In this document: positions 38,096 through 47,919 of the stretch, in pieces
Numbering within the stretch: position 1 is the first letter of the stretch
Layout of the letters: every line of letters begins with the position of its first letter
DNA from: Vibrio hepatarius
Lineage (GTDB): Bacteria; Pseudomonadota; Gammaproteobacteria; Enterobacterales; Vibrionaceae
Length of the DNA stretch: 64,000 bases
Reading direction: 5' to 3'
NCBI RefSeq assembly: GCF_001274785.1
Contig: NZ_LHPI01000004.1
Span: 62,001 to 126,000 of the forward strand
Position numbers and translations under genes: made by a program
Notes under the pieces: model-generated
The model's database searches: none
Told to the model about the DNA's origin: nothing
What the model saw: the letters and a program-made list of their open reading frames with translations, nothing else

Positions 38096-38593
38096 ATGAA
38101 AAAGACACTATTAGCGCTAGCTCTGATTGGCGCATCAGCAACAGCTTCTGCGGACTCATGGATTTATGGTAGCGCGAGTGTCGGCCAAGCTGACCTAGGT
38201 GGTGAATCAGCATCTTCATACAACGTGCACGTGGGTACAGGTATTCTTCCATTTATCGGTTTAGAAGCGGGTTACCAGACTTTTGGCGAGTTTGATAATG
38301 CGAAATACGACAACAAAACGCTAGATCTTGACGGTTCAGCGGTTTACTTTGCTGCAAAGCCAAGCATCGACTTCGGTCCTCTGCACGTTTACGCTAAAGC
38401 AGGTCTTCACTCTTACAAGCTAGAAGATAAAAGCGCTGGCTTTAAAGAAGAAGAAATCAATACTATGTACGGTGTAGGCGCTGAATACTTTATGATGGGC
38501 CCAATCTCTTTAGGTGCTAGCTACAACGTATACACGTTAGAAGAAGACGAAATCGAGAACTTCTCTCTAAACGCAACTTTCCACTTCCTATAA
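38096..38593 (+). CDS. Outer-membrane beta-barrel protein (porin-like, OmpX-size)
   Basis: 165 residues with a signal peptide (MKKTLLALALIGASATASA, cleaved after ASA). The mature part shows about eight alternating strands, ending LNATFHFL with Phe near the C-terminus. Strand patterns such as GTGILPFIGLEAGYQTFGEF resemble OmpA-like transmembrane domains and AcfA-type vibrio proteins. The function is unknown. A 100-base gap follows hrpA with no terminator, but a GAAGG ribosome-binding site suggests independent initiation. Confidence 0.82.
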   Translation: MKKTLLALALIGASATASADSWIYGSASVGQADLGGESASSYNVHVGTGILPFIGLEAGYQTFGEFDNAKYDNKTLDLDGSAVYFAAKPSIDFGPLHVYAKAGLHSYKLEDKSAGFKEEEINTMYGVGAEYFMMGPISLGASYNVYTLEEDEIENFSLNATFHFL

Positions 38594-38613
38594 TGTGAAA
38601 AGTCGTTAATGAA

Positions 38614-38641
38614 GAAGCCCAGCAATTTGCTGGGCTTTTTT
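38614..38641. terminator. Terminator between the OM barrel and PlsC-like gene
   Basis: AGCCCAGCA, ATT loop, TGCTGGGCT, then TTTTTT. Confidence 0.87.
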
Positions 38642-38648
38642 GTGGGTT

Positions 38649-39293
38649 TTACTCTTCGTAATTGGTCACTATGCACTGCTGGGCAAGTTCGACATACTGC
38701 TTTTGCATGGTGCAAAGGAAGTCATCGGCGTCAGCAAATTGCTTGATAGGCTCTCCGAGGACGACATCACAATTAAACGGAACAAACATTGCCGTTCCTT
38801 TCGGCAAAGCACGGCCTAACCCTCGCATCACCACTGGAACAACAGGGCAGTTAGAGTGCTCTTTGGTCAGATGGTAAATACCTTTTTTAAGACCGCTCAT
38901 AACTTCAGGCTCACCACGACTGCCTTCTGGAAAGATAATCAAAATATCACCTTCGTCTAACGCGCGATGACATTCATCGAAGATCGCGTCTCGCTCGCTT
39001 TTCGATGGAGAGCGGCGAATCGGAATAATCCCCAATACGTTCAGCGACAGCCAAGCCGTCAGTTTGGTCTTGAGGAAGTAATCCGCTGCCGCTACGGGGC
39101 GCACTTTATGCACCAAGCTTATAGGGAACAGTGCGAGTAACACCAAGGTGTCTAAATGGCTGTTGTGGTTGGCGGCAACTACCACAGGTCCTGTTTCTGG
39201 TAGGTGTTGGCGATGGATGATATTCAGTCCTAAGCCAACAAAGACTAATGGCTTTACGAAAAATAGGACAAACAGAATCTTAAGTAACTTCAT
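38649..39293 (-). CDS. PlsC-like 1-acylglycerol-3-phosphate acyltransferase family protein
   Basis: 214 residues. Membrane anchor at 1-25, then the acyltransferase motif I NHNSHLD, and motif III FPEGSRGE at about 125, PVVPVVM towards the end. It would acylate a lysophospholipid. Third gene of the operon, 9 bases after the CdsA-like gene, so it probably works on the same lipid as the two upstream enzymes rather than being the main PlsC. Confidence 0.88.
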   Translation of the reverse strand: MKLLKILFVLFFVKPLVFVGLGLNIIHRQHLPETGPVVVAANHNSHLDTLVLLALFPISLVHKVRPVAAADYFLKTKLTAWLSLNVLGIIPIRRSPSKSERDAIFDECHRALDEGDILIIFPEGSRGEPEVMSGLKKGIYHLTKEHSNCPVVPVVMRGLGRALPKGTAMFVPFNCDVVLGEPIKQFADADDFLCTMQKQYVELAQQCIVTNYEE

Positions 39294-39302
39294 TTTGTCC
39301 TC

Positions 39303-40235
39303 TTAATAGTAAAGGTAATAGATATAGTGGAAAAACAGTGGTGCAGTGAACATCAGGCTATCGATACGGTCGAGAATACCACCATGTCCGGGAATAAACT
39401 GGCTGGTGTCTTTGATCTTAAGGTCACGTTTAACCGATGAAATAACCAAGTCACCAATAAAACCACTAAATGCGATGATCATTCCCGCGACAATACCTTC
39501 AAGCGATGTTAATGGCGTGAGATAAGGAGCGAAGAAATAGCTGGCAACGATAACCGTTGTTGCACCGCCGATGAACCCTTCCCATGTTTTATTAGGACTG
39601 ACTTTCGGCACGATTTTGTGTTTGCCAAAGCTCTTGCCCCATACGTATTGGCACACGTCATTAAACTGAGTGAACACCAACAAAAACAGCAACATGCCCA
39701 TCGAACCCGCATCTGGGTTTTTACTTGGTAACACCAGCAAATACGCCATATGACTGACGCAGAATACTGTCAACATCAGCGCCCAATGAATGATGCCCGC
39801 GGAACGAATAAAGCCTTTGGTATCACCAATCAGCACCGCCACCATAGGTAAGTACAGGAACATGTAAACTGGGATGAAGATGATGTACATGCCGTACCAG
39901 CCGATGGAAAGCCAGTAGTAGTGGAATGGGATCGACAGGTACGCCCAGAAGATAACCCTGCGGTCTGCCATGCGCGTCGGCACGATAGAGAGGAACTCCT
40001 TGAGCGCCATAAAGCTAAGAAAGGCTACAAAAACCAACGTATATTGCAACGGCAAAGCGAGCACGACGAAAACAATCCCAATCATCCACCACCATGAACG
40101 AATACGTAGTTTTAGCTCGTGGTAATCTTTGTCCGGATTTTTACGTGAAAGAAACAGATACGTCAGCGTGCCTATAATAAGCACCAAGGTAATGGTCGCC
40201 ATCATATGCAGAGAGTGAGCCGGAACACTAGTCAT
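39303..40235 (-). CDS. CdsA-like phosphatidate cytidylyltransferase
   Basis: 310 residues from the ATG at 40235, whose ATGACTAG overlaps the stop of the upstream gene and implies translational coupling. About eight membrane helices; the CdsA signature is at the end: GFIGDLVISSVKRDLKIKDT, then PGHGGILDRIDSLMFTAPLFF with the metal-binding Asp pair. It makes CDP-diacylglycerol from phosphatidate and CTP. Likely a second copy beside the housekeeping cdsA, dedicated to this cassette. A longer frame to 40259 exists but has no reason to be used. Confidence 0.9.
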   Translation of the reverse strand: MTSVPAHSLHMMATITLVLIIGTLTYLFLSRKNPDKDYHELKLRIRSWWWMIGIVFVVLALPLQYTLVFVAFLSFMALKEFLSIVPTRMADRRVIFWAYLSIPFHYYWLSIGWYGMYIIFIPVYMFLYLPMVAVLIGDTKGFIRSAGIIHWALMLTVFCVSHMAYLLVLPSKNPDAGSMGMLLFLLVFTQFNDVCQYVWGKSFGKHKIVPKVSPNKTWEGFIGGATTVIVASYFFAPYLTPLTSLEGIVAGMIIAFSGFIGDLVISSVKRDLKIKDTSQFIPGHGGILDRIDSLMFTAPLFFHYIYYLYY

Positions 40236-40908
40236 TAGCTTTCTCCGCGAGTGCGCCATTTTTGAGCTGATAAATATGAACCAGTCTGCGCCAACAAGTC
40301 ACGACACAACCAAGCGCCATAATCACGAGCGCGATATCCATCAGGTTCACCGATTCTAGTTTGATAAAGCCAAAGAACTGGTCGAAGAACATGATCAAAC
40401 TGGTAAAGGTAAGTAGTGCCATGCGATGTTGTTTCGCCATCGGACCACGGAAGTCAGCGGCGCAGCCCATGCTGACGCCCAGCACGCGGATATAGGCAGT
40501 AAACACAGCCAAAACAGCCGTTAGCCAAGCTAAGTGAATAGCGTATGGATTCAATGCGATAAAGCTCGCGCCTAAGATAATCAATAGGTCGGCGAGTCTG
40601 TCAGGGGCGTCGTTAAACAGTTCACCAGCCGCGGACTGTTTGCCTCCTTCTACCGCGACCATGCCGTCAAACAAGTTACACAGCAGACGCATCTGAATTG
40701 CAACAGGGAAGAGTAGCAGCCAAATCGTGCTGGAGTAGTTGAAATACAGCGCACCAAATAACAAGGCGAGCGCAGCAAATACGATGCTGAGCAACGAGAT
40801 CTGGTTAGGCGTGATATTTTTATCACAAATCCAGACGGCAATTCGTTTGGTGAGGGAAAGGTTTCTGACTGCCAGTGGGCGGCGATTTGCTTCTTCATTC
40901 TGTTCCAT
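40228..40908 (-). CDS. CDP-alcohol phosphatidyltransferase family protein
   Basis: 226 residues from the ATG at 40908, chosen because GGAG lies eight bases upstream (the frame reaches 40950). Membrane helices from about 33 on. The family motif D-G-x2-A-R-x8-G-x3-D-x3-D is recognisable in FDGMVAVEGGKQSAAGELF followed by NDAPDRLAD, but the Arg is Val and the first Asp of the leading D-x2-D is Asn. It should use CDP-diacylglycerol made by the next gene. First gene of the three-gene phospholipid cassette. The substrate alcohol is unknown. Confidence 0.87.
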   Translation of the reverse strand: MEQNEEANRRPLAVRNLSLTKRIAVWICDKNITPNQISLLSIVFAALALLFGALYFNYSSTIWLLLFPVAIQMRLLCNLFDGMVAVEGGKQSAAGELFNDAPDRLADLLIILGASFIALNPYAIHLAWLTAVLAVFTAYIRVLGVSMGCAADFRGPMAKQHRMALLTFTSLIMFFDQFFGFIKLESVNLMDIALVIMALGCVVTCWRRLVHIYQLKNGALAEKAND

Positions 40909-41032
40909 GACGTGACGGCTCCATTCTAAGTCTGCAGCTATTATAAGCATTGCATATCAAAAGGTAACGACGAAGGATCAGAAAATCAGTGAGTTGTATC
41001 GGATCTGGAAGGCAAGTAGTTTTACGAAAGCG

Positions 41033-41068
41033 AAATAAAAACAGAGCCACTGTAAAAGTGGCTCTGTT
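41033..41068 (-). terminator. Terminator after the DAACS symporter gene
   Basis: ACAGAGCCACT / AGTGGCTCTGT stem; on the minus strand it is followed by TTTTTATTT. Confidence 0.85.
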
Positions 41069-41089
41069 ATTAAAAATATTCGCAGGAAA

Positions 41090-42346
41090 TTATGCTTCTT
41101 GCTTTACTGGTGCAGCTTGCGCTTCTTCTTCAATCAAAGAGTCGACGATTACCGCACATGCTGCATCACCAGTGATGTTTAGCGCTGTACGAATCATATC
41201 GAAGATACGGTCAAGTGCGAACAGCAATGGCAGACCTTCGATTGGAATACCAGCCGCTAGTAGTACTGCTACCACTAGGAAAGAAGGACCAGGAACACCC
41301 GCTTGGCCAACCGCGCCCAGAGTCGAAGTCACGATAATAGCGATGTACGCGCCCATGCCTAGGTCGATGTTGAATAGTTGTGCAAAGAAGATTGCGACCA
41401 AACCGTAGTAAATCGCGTTACCAGACATGTTGATTGTCGCGCCTAGAGGCAGAACAAAAGACGCAGTAGAGTTTCTCACGCCCAGTTCTTTCTCACACGT
41501 ATCCATAGTGACAGGAAGAGTCGCCATTGAAGATGCGGTAGACAGTGCAACTGCTTGTGGCTTCTTCATCGCGGTTAGGAATTTCTTCGCAGAGGTTTTA
41601 GTGAATACGTGCACCATCAGTGGGTAAACTACAAAACCGAAGATAAGAATAGCGGCAACGTAAACAACGAATAGCTTAAACACTACCATTAGCGCGCCAA
41701 ATCCGAATGTACCAACTGCTTCTGCCATCAGACCAAATACGCCGATTGGTGCGATGATCATTACTTTGTTGATCATCCAAACCATTGCGTCAACGATGCA
41801 GTTTACGCCGTTGATGATTGGTTCACGACGCTCTTTCGCTTGCTTAGAAATCGCAATACCAAAGAACATACAGAATACTAGGATCTGTAGGATGTTTGCT
41901 TCGTTCAGTGATTGGAAAACGTTGGTTGGGATCATACCAGTGATGGTCGCCCAGAAACTTGGTAGTTCACCTTTTGAAGCGTACTCAGATGAGAACATGC
42001 CTTCAACGCCAGAAACGTCGATGCCTGTGCCCGGTTGGAATACTTCGCCCATCAATAGCGCTAGTGCTACCGCTAGAGCAGAAGTTAGGCCGAAGTAGCC
42101 TAGTGTTGTTAGACCAACTTTACCTGCTGATTGACTGTTACCTAGGCCAGCTGCACCGGAAATCAGTGCTACTGCAACCAAAGGGATAACCAGCATTTTA
42201 ATTAGGTTGATAAAAATTGCGCCTAACGGTGCAAACATCGATGCGCTGTGACCCATGAAGGCACCAACGGCAGTACCCGCGATCATAGCAATAACGACTT
42301 GTACGCCAATGTTGCTTAGTAAACTCTTATTTTGTAACACTTCCAT
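41090..42346 (-). CDS. Dicarboxylate/amino acid:cation symporter (DAACS family)
   Basis: 418 residues from the ATG at 42346 (an in-frame GTG six bases on is better spaced from AGAGG). A GltP/SstT-type glutamate or C4-dicarboxylate transporter: eight helices plus two re-entrant loops. Family marks include the serine-rich loop ALSTASSMATLPVTMD, the NMSGNAIYYGLVAIFFAQ stretch carrying the cation-binding region, and GVPGPSFLVV. It couples import to Na+ or H+. Cannot tell glutamate from aspartate or C4-dicarboxylates. Monocistronic, long AT-rich leader. Confidence 0.92.
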   Translation of the reverse strand: MEVLQNKSLLSNIGVQVVIAMIAGTAVGAFMGHSASMFAPLGAIFINLIKMLVIPLVAVALISGAAGLGNSQSAGKVGLTTLGYFGLTSALAVALALLMGEVFQPGTGIDVSGVEGMFSSEYASKGELPSFWATITGMIPTNVFQSLNEANILQILVFCMFFGIAISKQAKERREPIINGVNCIVDAMVWMINKVMIIAPIGVFGLMAEAVGTFGFGALMVVFKLFVVYVAAILIFGFVVYPLMVHVFTKTSAKKFLTAMKKPQAVALSTASSMATLPVTMDTCEKELGVRNSTASFVLPLGATINMSGNAIYYGLVAIFFAQLFNIDLGMGAYIAIIVTSTLGAVGQAGVPGPSFLVVAVLLAAGIPIEGLPLLFALDRIFDMIRTALNITGDAACAVIVDSLIEEEAQAAPVKQEA

Positions 42347-42804
42347 AACCTCTGTGCTAATAAAATTTAAATTTCCAGAATTACCAACTGAACAAAAACT
42401 CGAATTCGGATGATAATTTCGTCTTGCTTTGTACACGTAATTTTTACAATTGGCAATATCAGTACGAGCGTTATTGATAAATAAATCGATGATTCATTGA
42501 CAGGTGCTAACTTTTTGTACGATAGCAAACGATTGCTATTTGTTTTGCTAATGATTTGCGAGCAATAACACGATTGAAATGGATGAGTTTGAGTTTGTGA
42601 AAAACTGGTTAATGTTAACAATTTGTTCAAGTGAGATGAATTATTGAGCATGCAGTGGAGTATGCGTTCCATTGAGTTTTGATGTATTGGGTGGGTCGTT
42701 ATTTATTCAAGGAGTTTAAGAGCTGCGAATGTTGGGTAAAAGAAAAGCGCCCAACAGAAATATCCTATTGGGCGCTTAGGCATTGATTTATTTGCTTGAG
42801 TGTT
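42347..42804. other. Intergenic region: symporter promoter side and trp operon end
   Basis: 458 bases, AT-rich. It holds the symporter's upstream region on the minus-strand side near 42347-42600 and the trp operon terminator at about 42745-42777. Near 42620 there is TTAACAATTTGTTC. No ORF is convincing. Confidence 0.55.
42738..42777 (-). terminator. trp operon terminator
   Basis: AAGCGCCCAA at 42745-42754 and TTGGGCGCTT at 42768-42777; on the minus strand it continues into TTCTTTTAC. Confidence 0.78.
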
Positions 42805-43611
42805 TTACTTGCCTGTTGCGGCTTTCATTGCAGCGACAAACTCAGACAGTTTTTCTAGCATCTGCTCGGGTTGTTCGACGTGATTCTCAATGATCTTCAC
42901 AACTGCAGAACCTGAGATTGCGCCAGCCGCACCTGATTGAATTGCCTCCTGTACTTGCTGCGGCTCAGAAATACCAAACCCTAGTAGCGATGGTGGGGCA
43001 TCAAATTGATTGAGTTTAGTTAACATGTCTCCTACTGGCATGTTGGCTTTTGTTTCTGCGCCAGTCACACCTGCACGAGAAAGTAGGTAAGTGTAACCAC
43101 CACCAAGCTCTGCGACAGAGCGAAGAGTGTCATCAGACGCGGTTGGCGGAGCGATGAAAATAGGCTCAATACCATGTTTTTTTGCTGCCGCGACAAACTC
43201 GCCACTTTCGTTAGTCGGGACATCAGCAATAAGCACTGAATCGATACCCGCTTGAGCGCAGCGCTGATAAAAGTTATCGACACCACGTGCGTACACTAAG
43301 TTAGCGTACATCAATAGACCGATCGGTAAATCTGGATTATTAGCACGGATCTTCGCAATAAGCTCAAAACAGATATCTGGTGTTGCACCTGAATCTAGTG
43401 CACGGATGTTTGCACCTTGAATGGTCGGGCCGTCTGCTAATGGGTCAGAAAACGGAATGCCTAGTTCAAGCGCATCGGCACCAGCGGAAACCAAGGTTTC
43501 CATAATCTTTAGCGATTGCTCAGGGTTAGGATCGCAAACCGTTACGAACGGTACGAACGCGCCTTGTTTTGCTTCATTTAGGCGCTCAAACATAGCTTCA
43601 TAACGACTCAT
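42805..43611 (-). CDS. trpA: Tryptophan synthase alpha chain
   Basis: 268 residues. Cleaves indole-3-glycerol phosphate to indole and glyceraldehyde-3-phosphate, channelling indole to TrpB. TIM barrel; catalytic Glu in [20 protein letters not shown] (with the Asp of the same segment), and phosphate-binding GFGIS. The start ATG overlaps the trpB stop (TAATG). Last gene of the trp operon. Confidence 0.98.
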   Translation of the reverse strand: MSRYEAMFERLNEAKQGAFVPFVTVCDPNPEQSLKIMETLVSAGADALELGIPFSDPLADGPTIQGANIRALDSGATPDICFELIAKIRANNPDLPIGLLMYANLVYARGVDNFYQRCAQAGIDSVLIADVPTNESGEFVAAAKKHGIEPIFIAPPTASDDTLRSVAELGGGYTYLLSRAGVTGAETKANMPVGDMLTKLNQFDAPPSLLGFGISEPQQVQEAIQSGAAGAISGSAVVKIIENHVEQPEQMLEKLSEFVAAMKAATGK

Positions 43612-44801
43612 TAGATCACTCCTTTTTCTTCTAAGATGGCGTGTACGGTAAAGATGTCTTTATCACCACGACCCGATAGGTTCACTACTAGTAATTGTTC
43701 TTTCTCAGGGTTTTCACGCGCCATACGTAGAGCGTGCGCCAATGCATGAGAGGATTCCAAAGCAGGAATGATCCCTTCACTGCGAGCCAGTTCTTGGAAA
43801 GCGTCTAATGCTTCGTCATCGGTGACGTTGTCATATTCAGCGCGACCGATGGCATTGAGGTGAGCGTGCTGTGGACCGACTGACGGGAAATCAAGGCCAG
43901 CAGAAACGGAGTAAGACTCTTCAACTTGACCATTCTCATCTTGCATCAATGGTGCTTTCATACCAAAGAAGATACCGGTTTTACCGTGTTTAAGTGGCGC
44001 ACCGTGTTGGTCGGTGTCGATACCTTTACCTGCAGGTTCAACACCAATCAAACGAACGGATTCTTCTTCGATGAAATCTGCAAACATGCCGATTGCGTTT
44101 GAACCACCGCCGACACAAGCGATAACCGCATCAGGTAGACGACCTTCACGAGCTAGGATTTGATTCTTGGTCTCTTCACCGATCATACGTTGGAACTCAC
44201 GGACAATCGTTGGGAATGGGTGAGGGCCAGCAGCCGTGCCTAGTAGGTAGTGCGCTTCCTCGTAGCTACCTGACCAGTCACGCAGCGCTTCATTACACGC
44301 ATCTTTAAGCGTCGCAGAACCTGAGTGCACTGGGATAACTTCAGCGCCCATCAGTTTCATGCGGAACACGTTCGGGCTTTGACGTTCAACGTCTTTTGCG
44401 CCCATGTACACACGACATTTCAAACCGAGCAGGGCACAAGCCAGTGCCGTTGCTACGCCGTGTTGGCCTGCGCCTGTTTCCGCAATGATTTCATTTTTGC
44501 CCATGCGTTTTGCCAGCAAAGCTTGACCAAGAACCTGGTTAGTTTTGTGCGCACCACCGTGAAGTAGGTCTTCACGTTTTAGGTACAGTTTGGTTTTAGT
44601 GCCTTTTGTCAGGTTACGCGTCAGTGTTAGCGCTGTAGGGCGACCTGCGTACTCTTGTAGCAGACCCATAAACTCGCTACGAAACTCTGGGTCAGCTTGT
44701 GCGTCGATAAACGCTTGTTCTAGCTGCTCTAAAGCCGGAACTAAGATCTGCGGTACGTACTGACCACCGTATTCACCAAAATAGGCATCTAGTTTTGCCA
44801 T
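43611..44801 (-). CDS. trpB: Tryptophan synthase beta chain
   Basis: 396 residues. PLP enzyme condensing indole and serine to tryptophan. The PLP lysine is in [17 protein letters not shown]; the phosphate-binding [10 protein letters not shown] and the Glu of [12 protein letters not shown] are present. Starts after a 57-base gap from trpCF and overlaps trpA by one base. Confidence 0.98.
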   Translation of the reverse strand: MAKLDAYFGEYGGQYVPQILVPALEQLEQAFIDAQADPEFRSEFMGLLQEYAGRPTALTLTRNLTKGTKTKLYLKREDLLHGGAHKTNQVLGQALLAKRMGKNEIIAETGAGQHGVATALACALLGLKCRVYMGAKDVERQSPNVFRMKLMGAEVIPVHSGSATLKDACNEALRDWSGSYEEAHYLLGTAAGPHPFPTIVREFQRMIGEETKNQILAREGRLPDAVIACVGGGSNAIGMFADFIEEESVRLIGVEPAGKGIDTDQHGAPLKHGKTGIFFGMKAPLMQDENGQVEESYSVSAGLDFPSVGPQHAHLNAIGRAEYDNVTDDEALDAFQELARSEGIIPALESSHALAHALRMARENPEKEQLLVVNLSGRGDKDIFTVHAILEEKGVI

Positions 44802-44858
44802 GTTTACATTCCTTTAATCTGTTTTGGTATGAAGATTCACACCAGTAAAATTCGTTAA

Positions 44859-46286
44859 TCAGTAGTCGCGGATTGCAGCGAAAGCTTGTTGCAACTTGGT
44901 GGCGTCTTTTTTACCCGGAGAGCTTTCCACACCCGAGTTAAGATCCAATCCGAGGCAGCCTTGCTGAGATGCTTTTTGTGCATTAAATGGTGTAATGCCA
45001 CCCGCTAGCATCACCTGCGACGGGTCACCAATTAAACTCCAGTCAAACACCAATCCTGTGCCGCCGGTTTGAGAGCCAATCTTGGTATCGAGCAGGTGGC
45101 GGTCAATGTTACCGGTCAATAGAGTGGGCTGTTGGTCGCGTACACCGTAAGCTTTCCAAATCTCTACGTTGCTATCCAGTTGTGCTCTTAGTGTATCGAC
45201 AAAGTCTTGGTCTTCGTTGCCGTGTAACTGCACTGCTTTTAGTCCCAGTTCTTTTACTGTTTCGAGCACAAAGTCCACTTCTTCGTTCTGGAAGACGCCG
45301 ACATAGTTAAGTGGTGCGCCACTCATGACCAGTCTCGCATTTTCTCGCTCAACGTAACGCGGTGAGCTTTTGACGAAAATAAGCCCGCCAAAAACTGCGC
45401 CAGCTTGATACGCTTTGGCTGCATCGTCAGCGTGGGTCAGACCGCAGACTTTATTTGCACCAAGGGTGATTTTGCGTACCGCTAGCTCCAGGTTGTCTTC
45501 AGCCATCAAAGAGCTGCCAATCAGGAACCCGTCGGCATAGTCGACTAAATCACGAACTTGCTGATGGGTGTAAATACCGGACTCGGAGATCACCACCGCC
45601 TCTGGGGCCAACTGACGAATAGTTGGTGCAAGCTCTTTAGTGCGATTCAAATCCGTGCTGAGATCGCGTAAGTTGCGGTTGTTAATGCCAATGACTTTTG
45701 CTCCTAATGCCACTGCGCGATGCAACTCTTCTTCGTTACTGACTTCGGTCAGAACGCCCATATCAAGCGAATGAGCGACCTCAGCCAGTGTTTGATATTC
45801 TTCGTCACTCAATACCGAGAGCATGAGCAAAATAGCGTCTGCAGAATAGTGACGAGCCAGATAGACTTGATAACTATCGACCATGAAATCTTTGCACAAC
45901 ACAGGTTGAGATACCTGATTGCGAACTTGAGGCAAAAACTCGAACTGACCCTGGAAGTATTTTTCGTCAGTCAACACCGAAATGGCGCTGGCGTGTTTGT
46001 TGTATACCGATGCGATGTAATCAAGGTCAAAGTCAGCGCGGATTAAGCCTTTCGACGGTGAGGCTTTTTTACACTCCATGATGAATGCCGTTTTATCGCC
46101 GCTAAGCGCTTGGTAAAAGCTTCGGTCTGATGGCGTCAAATCCATTTGGAATGTTTCCAATGGCTGGGTCTTTTTGCGCTCAGCTACCCATTGGTATTTA
46201 TCGCGAACGATTTTCGCCAGCACTTCCGCCATCTGCGCTTCTTTCACAGAGACGTGTTCGGATAAATTGTCTTTTTTCTGAGTCAT
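44859..46286 (-). CDS. trpCF: Bifunctional indole-3-glycerol-phosphate synthase / phosphoribosylanthranilate isomerase
   Basis: 475 residues: TrpC barrel (about 20-275, with IMECKKASPSKGLIRADF, LCKDFMVD and ISESGIYT) fused to TrpF barrel (about 278-475, starting VCGLTHADDAAKAYQAGA and ending LDLNSGVESSPGKKD). The C-to-F fusion is the enteric/vibrio form. The start shown gives an 18-residue lead before MAEVLAKIVRDKYQWV, where E. coli TrpCF starts; the internal ATG at 46232, preceded by GAAAGAAG, is an alternative. Confidence 0.97.
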   Translation of the reverse strand: MTQKKDNLSEHVSVKEAQMAEVLAKIVRDKYQWVAERKKTQPLETFQMDLTPSDRSFYQALSGDKTAFIMECKKASPSKGLIRADFDLDYIASVYNKHASAISVLTDEKYFQGQFEFLPQVRNQVSQPVLCKDFMVDSYQVYLARHYSADAILLMLSVLSDEEYQTLAEVAHSLDMGVLTEVSNEEELHRAVALGAKVIGINNRNLRDLSTDLNRTKELAPTIRQLAPEAVVISESGIYTHQQVRDLVDYADGFLIGSSLMAEDNLELAVRKITLGANKVCGLTHADDAAKAYQAGAVFGGLIFVKSSPRYVERENARLVMSGAPLNYVGVFQNEEVDFVLETVKELGLKAVQLHGNEDQDFVDTLRAQLDSNVEIWKAYGVRDQQPTLLTGNIDRHLLDTKIGSQTGGTGLVFDWSLIGDPSQVMLAGGITPFNAQKASQQGCLGLDLNSGVESSPGKKDATKLQQAFAAIRDY

Positions 46287-46310
46287 CTTACTTACCTTTA
46301 GCGGAACGAG

Positions 46311-47309
46311 TTACGCGTGTTGTGCCAATTGCTTGACCAGTTGGTACGCCTTGCCAGAGTTCATCGCGTCGATTGCTTGTTGTGTATTTGCTTTCAGGTC
46401 TTCGTGGCCAAACAGACGCATCAGCAATGCGACGTTTACCGCGACTGCGCCCAATTGAGCTTCTGTACCTTTACCCGTCAGGATGTTGGTGATGATGGCT
46501 TTGTTCTCTTCCGGAACGCCACCTTTAATCGCCTCTAAAGGATGAGTATTAACACCAAAGTCTGCTGGCGTTAAGGTGTATTCAGTAATTTTGCCATCTT
46601 TGATCTCAGCAACGGTGGTTTCACCGTGGATTGCGACCTCATCCAGACCGCTTCCGTGTACAACTGCAGCGCGCTTCATACCCATTTGCAGCATTGTTTC
46701 CGCGATTGGACGTACGAGTTCTTTGCTGTACACACCCATCAGCTCAATGTTAGGACGAGCTGGGTTAATAAGCGGGCCTAAAATATTAAAGATGGTGCGC
46801 GTTTTCATGGTTTGACGCACAGGCATCGCGTGTCGCACGCCGCCGTGATATTGCGGCGCAAATAGGAATGCCACACCAAGTTGGTCAACCGCAGTACGCG
46901 TATCTTCCGCGCTCATTGCTAAGTTGATACCGAATGAGTCCAGCAGGTCAGAAGATCCCGATTTGCTCGAAACGCTGCGGTTACCGTGTTTCGCCACTTT
47001 TAATCCGCAAGCCGCAGCCACAAACGCAGCGGTGGTTGAGATGTTAATTGTGTTGTGTCCGTCACCACCTGTACCAACGATGTCGGCGAAGTCATAATCT
47101 GGGCGAGGGAAAGGGTTCGCGTTGGCCAGTAGTGCTTTTGCTGCACCAGCGATTTCGTCCGGAGTTTCCCCTTTGATTTTTAGCGCGGTGAGCGCAGACG
47201 CCATTAGAATAGGGTCAAGTTCGCCACGAATAATCACGTCAAACAGCTGCTGGCTTTCTTCTTGGGTCAAGTCTCGTTGCTCGTAGAGCTTATTGATGAT
47301 CGTTTCCAT
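46311..47309 (-). CDS. trpD: Anthranilate phosphoribosyltransferase
   Basis: 332 residues. Transfers the phosphoribosyl group of PRPP to anthranilate. Family signs: [14 protein letters not shown] (PRPP/phosphate loop), [17 protein letters not shown], and the [13 protein letters not shown] segment. It is a separate gene here, not fused to trpG as in E. coli TrpGD. Confidence 0.98.
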   Translation of the reverse strand: METIINKLYEQRDLTQEESQQLFDVIIRGELDPILMASALTALKIKGETPDEIAGAAKALLANANPFPRPDYDFADIVGTGGDGHNTINISTTAAFVAAACGLKVAKHGNRSVSSKSGSSDLLDSFGINLAMSAEDTRTAVDQLGVAFLFAPQYHGGVRHAMPVRQTMKTRTIFNILGPLINPARPNIELMGVYSKELVRPIAETMLQMGMKRAAVVHGSGLDEVAIHGETTVAEIKDGKITEYTLTPADFGVNTHPLEAIKGGVPEENKAIITNILTGKGTEAQLGAVAVNVALLMRLFGHEDLKANTQQAIDAMNSGKAYQLVKQLAQHA

Positions 47310-47320
47310 GATAAATTTCC

Positions 47321-47914
47321 TTATTCTTTCCCTTGAGGTTCCAATGCCCAGTTAATGGCGTTGGCCAACAGAGTCGCACCATACGTTGTCATGATTGATT
47401 CTGGGTGGAACTGAAATCCGCATACTTTGTCTTGCTCTTGCACGACTGACATCACCAATCCATCAACTTCCGCGGTCACGGTCAGTATTTCAGGAACAAA
47501 AGTCGCAACCAGTGAATGATAGCGAGCGATGGCAAGTGGCGACGGCAAACCTGCGTAAGTGGCGTGGTCTTGGTGTTCCATCATGGAAACTTTACCGTGA
47601 ATAATTTCTCCTGCGCCAGCGACTGTGCCGCCATAGGCTTCAACAATTGCTTGATGACCAAGGCAGATGCCGATGATTGGCACTTTACCTTTCAGGCGTT
47701 GAATGATTTCAGGCATTGAACCGGCTTCAGATGGTGCGCCCGGGCCCGGAGAAAGCAGTACGACAGGATTCTCTAACTCGGCAACCGCGTTTTCAATCGT
47801 CTCGGCGGCAATGTGGTTACGGTAAATCGTGACTTCGTGACCTAAAGAACGGAATTGGTCGACCAAGTTGTAAGTAAACGAGTCGAAGTTATCAATAAAT
47901 ACAATATTCGCCAT
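47321..47914 (-). CDS. trpG: Anthranilate synthase component II (glutamine amidotransferase)
   Basis: 197 residues, class I glutamine amidotransferase. Nucleophile Cys in [18 protein letters not shown]; the His-x-Glu pair is in [11 protein letters not shown]. Supplies ammonia to TrpE. A stand-alone TrpG, immediately before trpD. Confidence 0.98.
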   Translation of the reverse strand: MANIVFIDNFDSFTYNLVDQFRSLGHEVTIYRNHIAAETIENAVAELENPVVLLSPGPGAPSEAGSMPEIIQRLKGKVPIIGICLGHQAIVEAYGGTVAGAGEIIHGKVSMMEHQDHATYAGLPSPLAIARYHSLVATFVPEILTVTAEVDGLVMSVVQEQDKVCGFQFHPESIMTTYGATLLANAINWALEPQGKE

Positions 47915-47919
47915 CTCTA

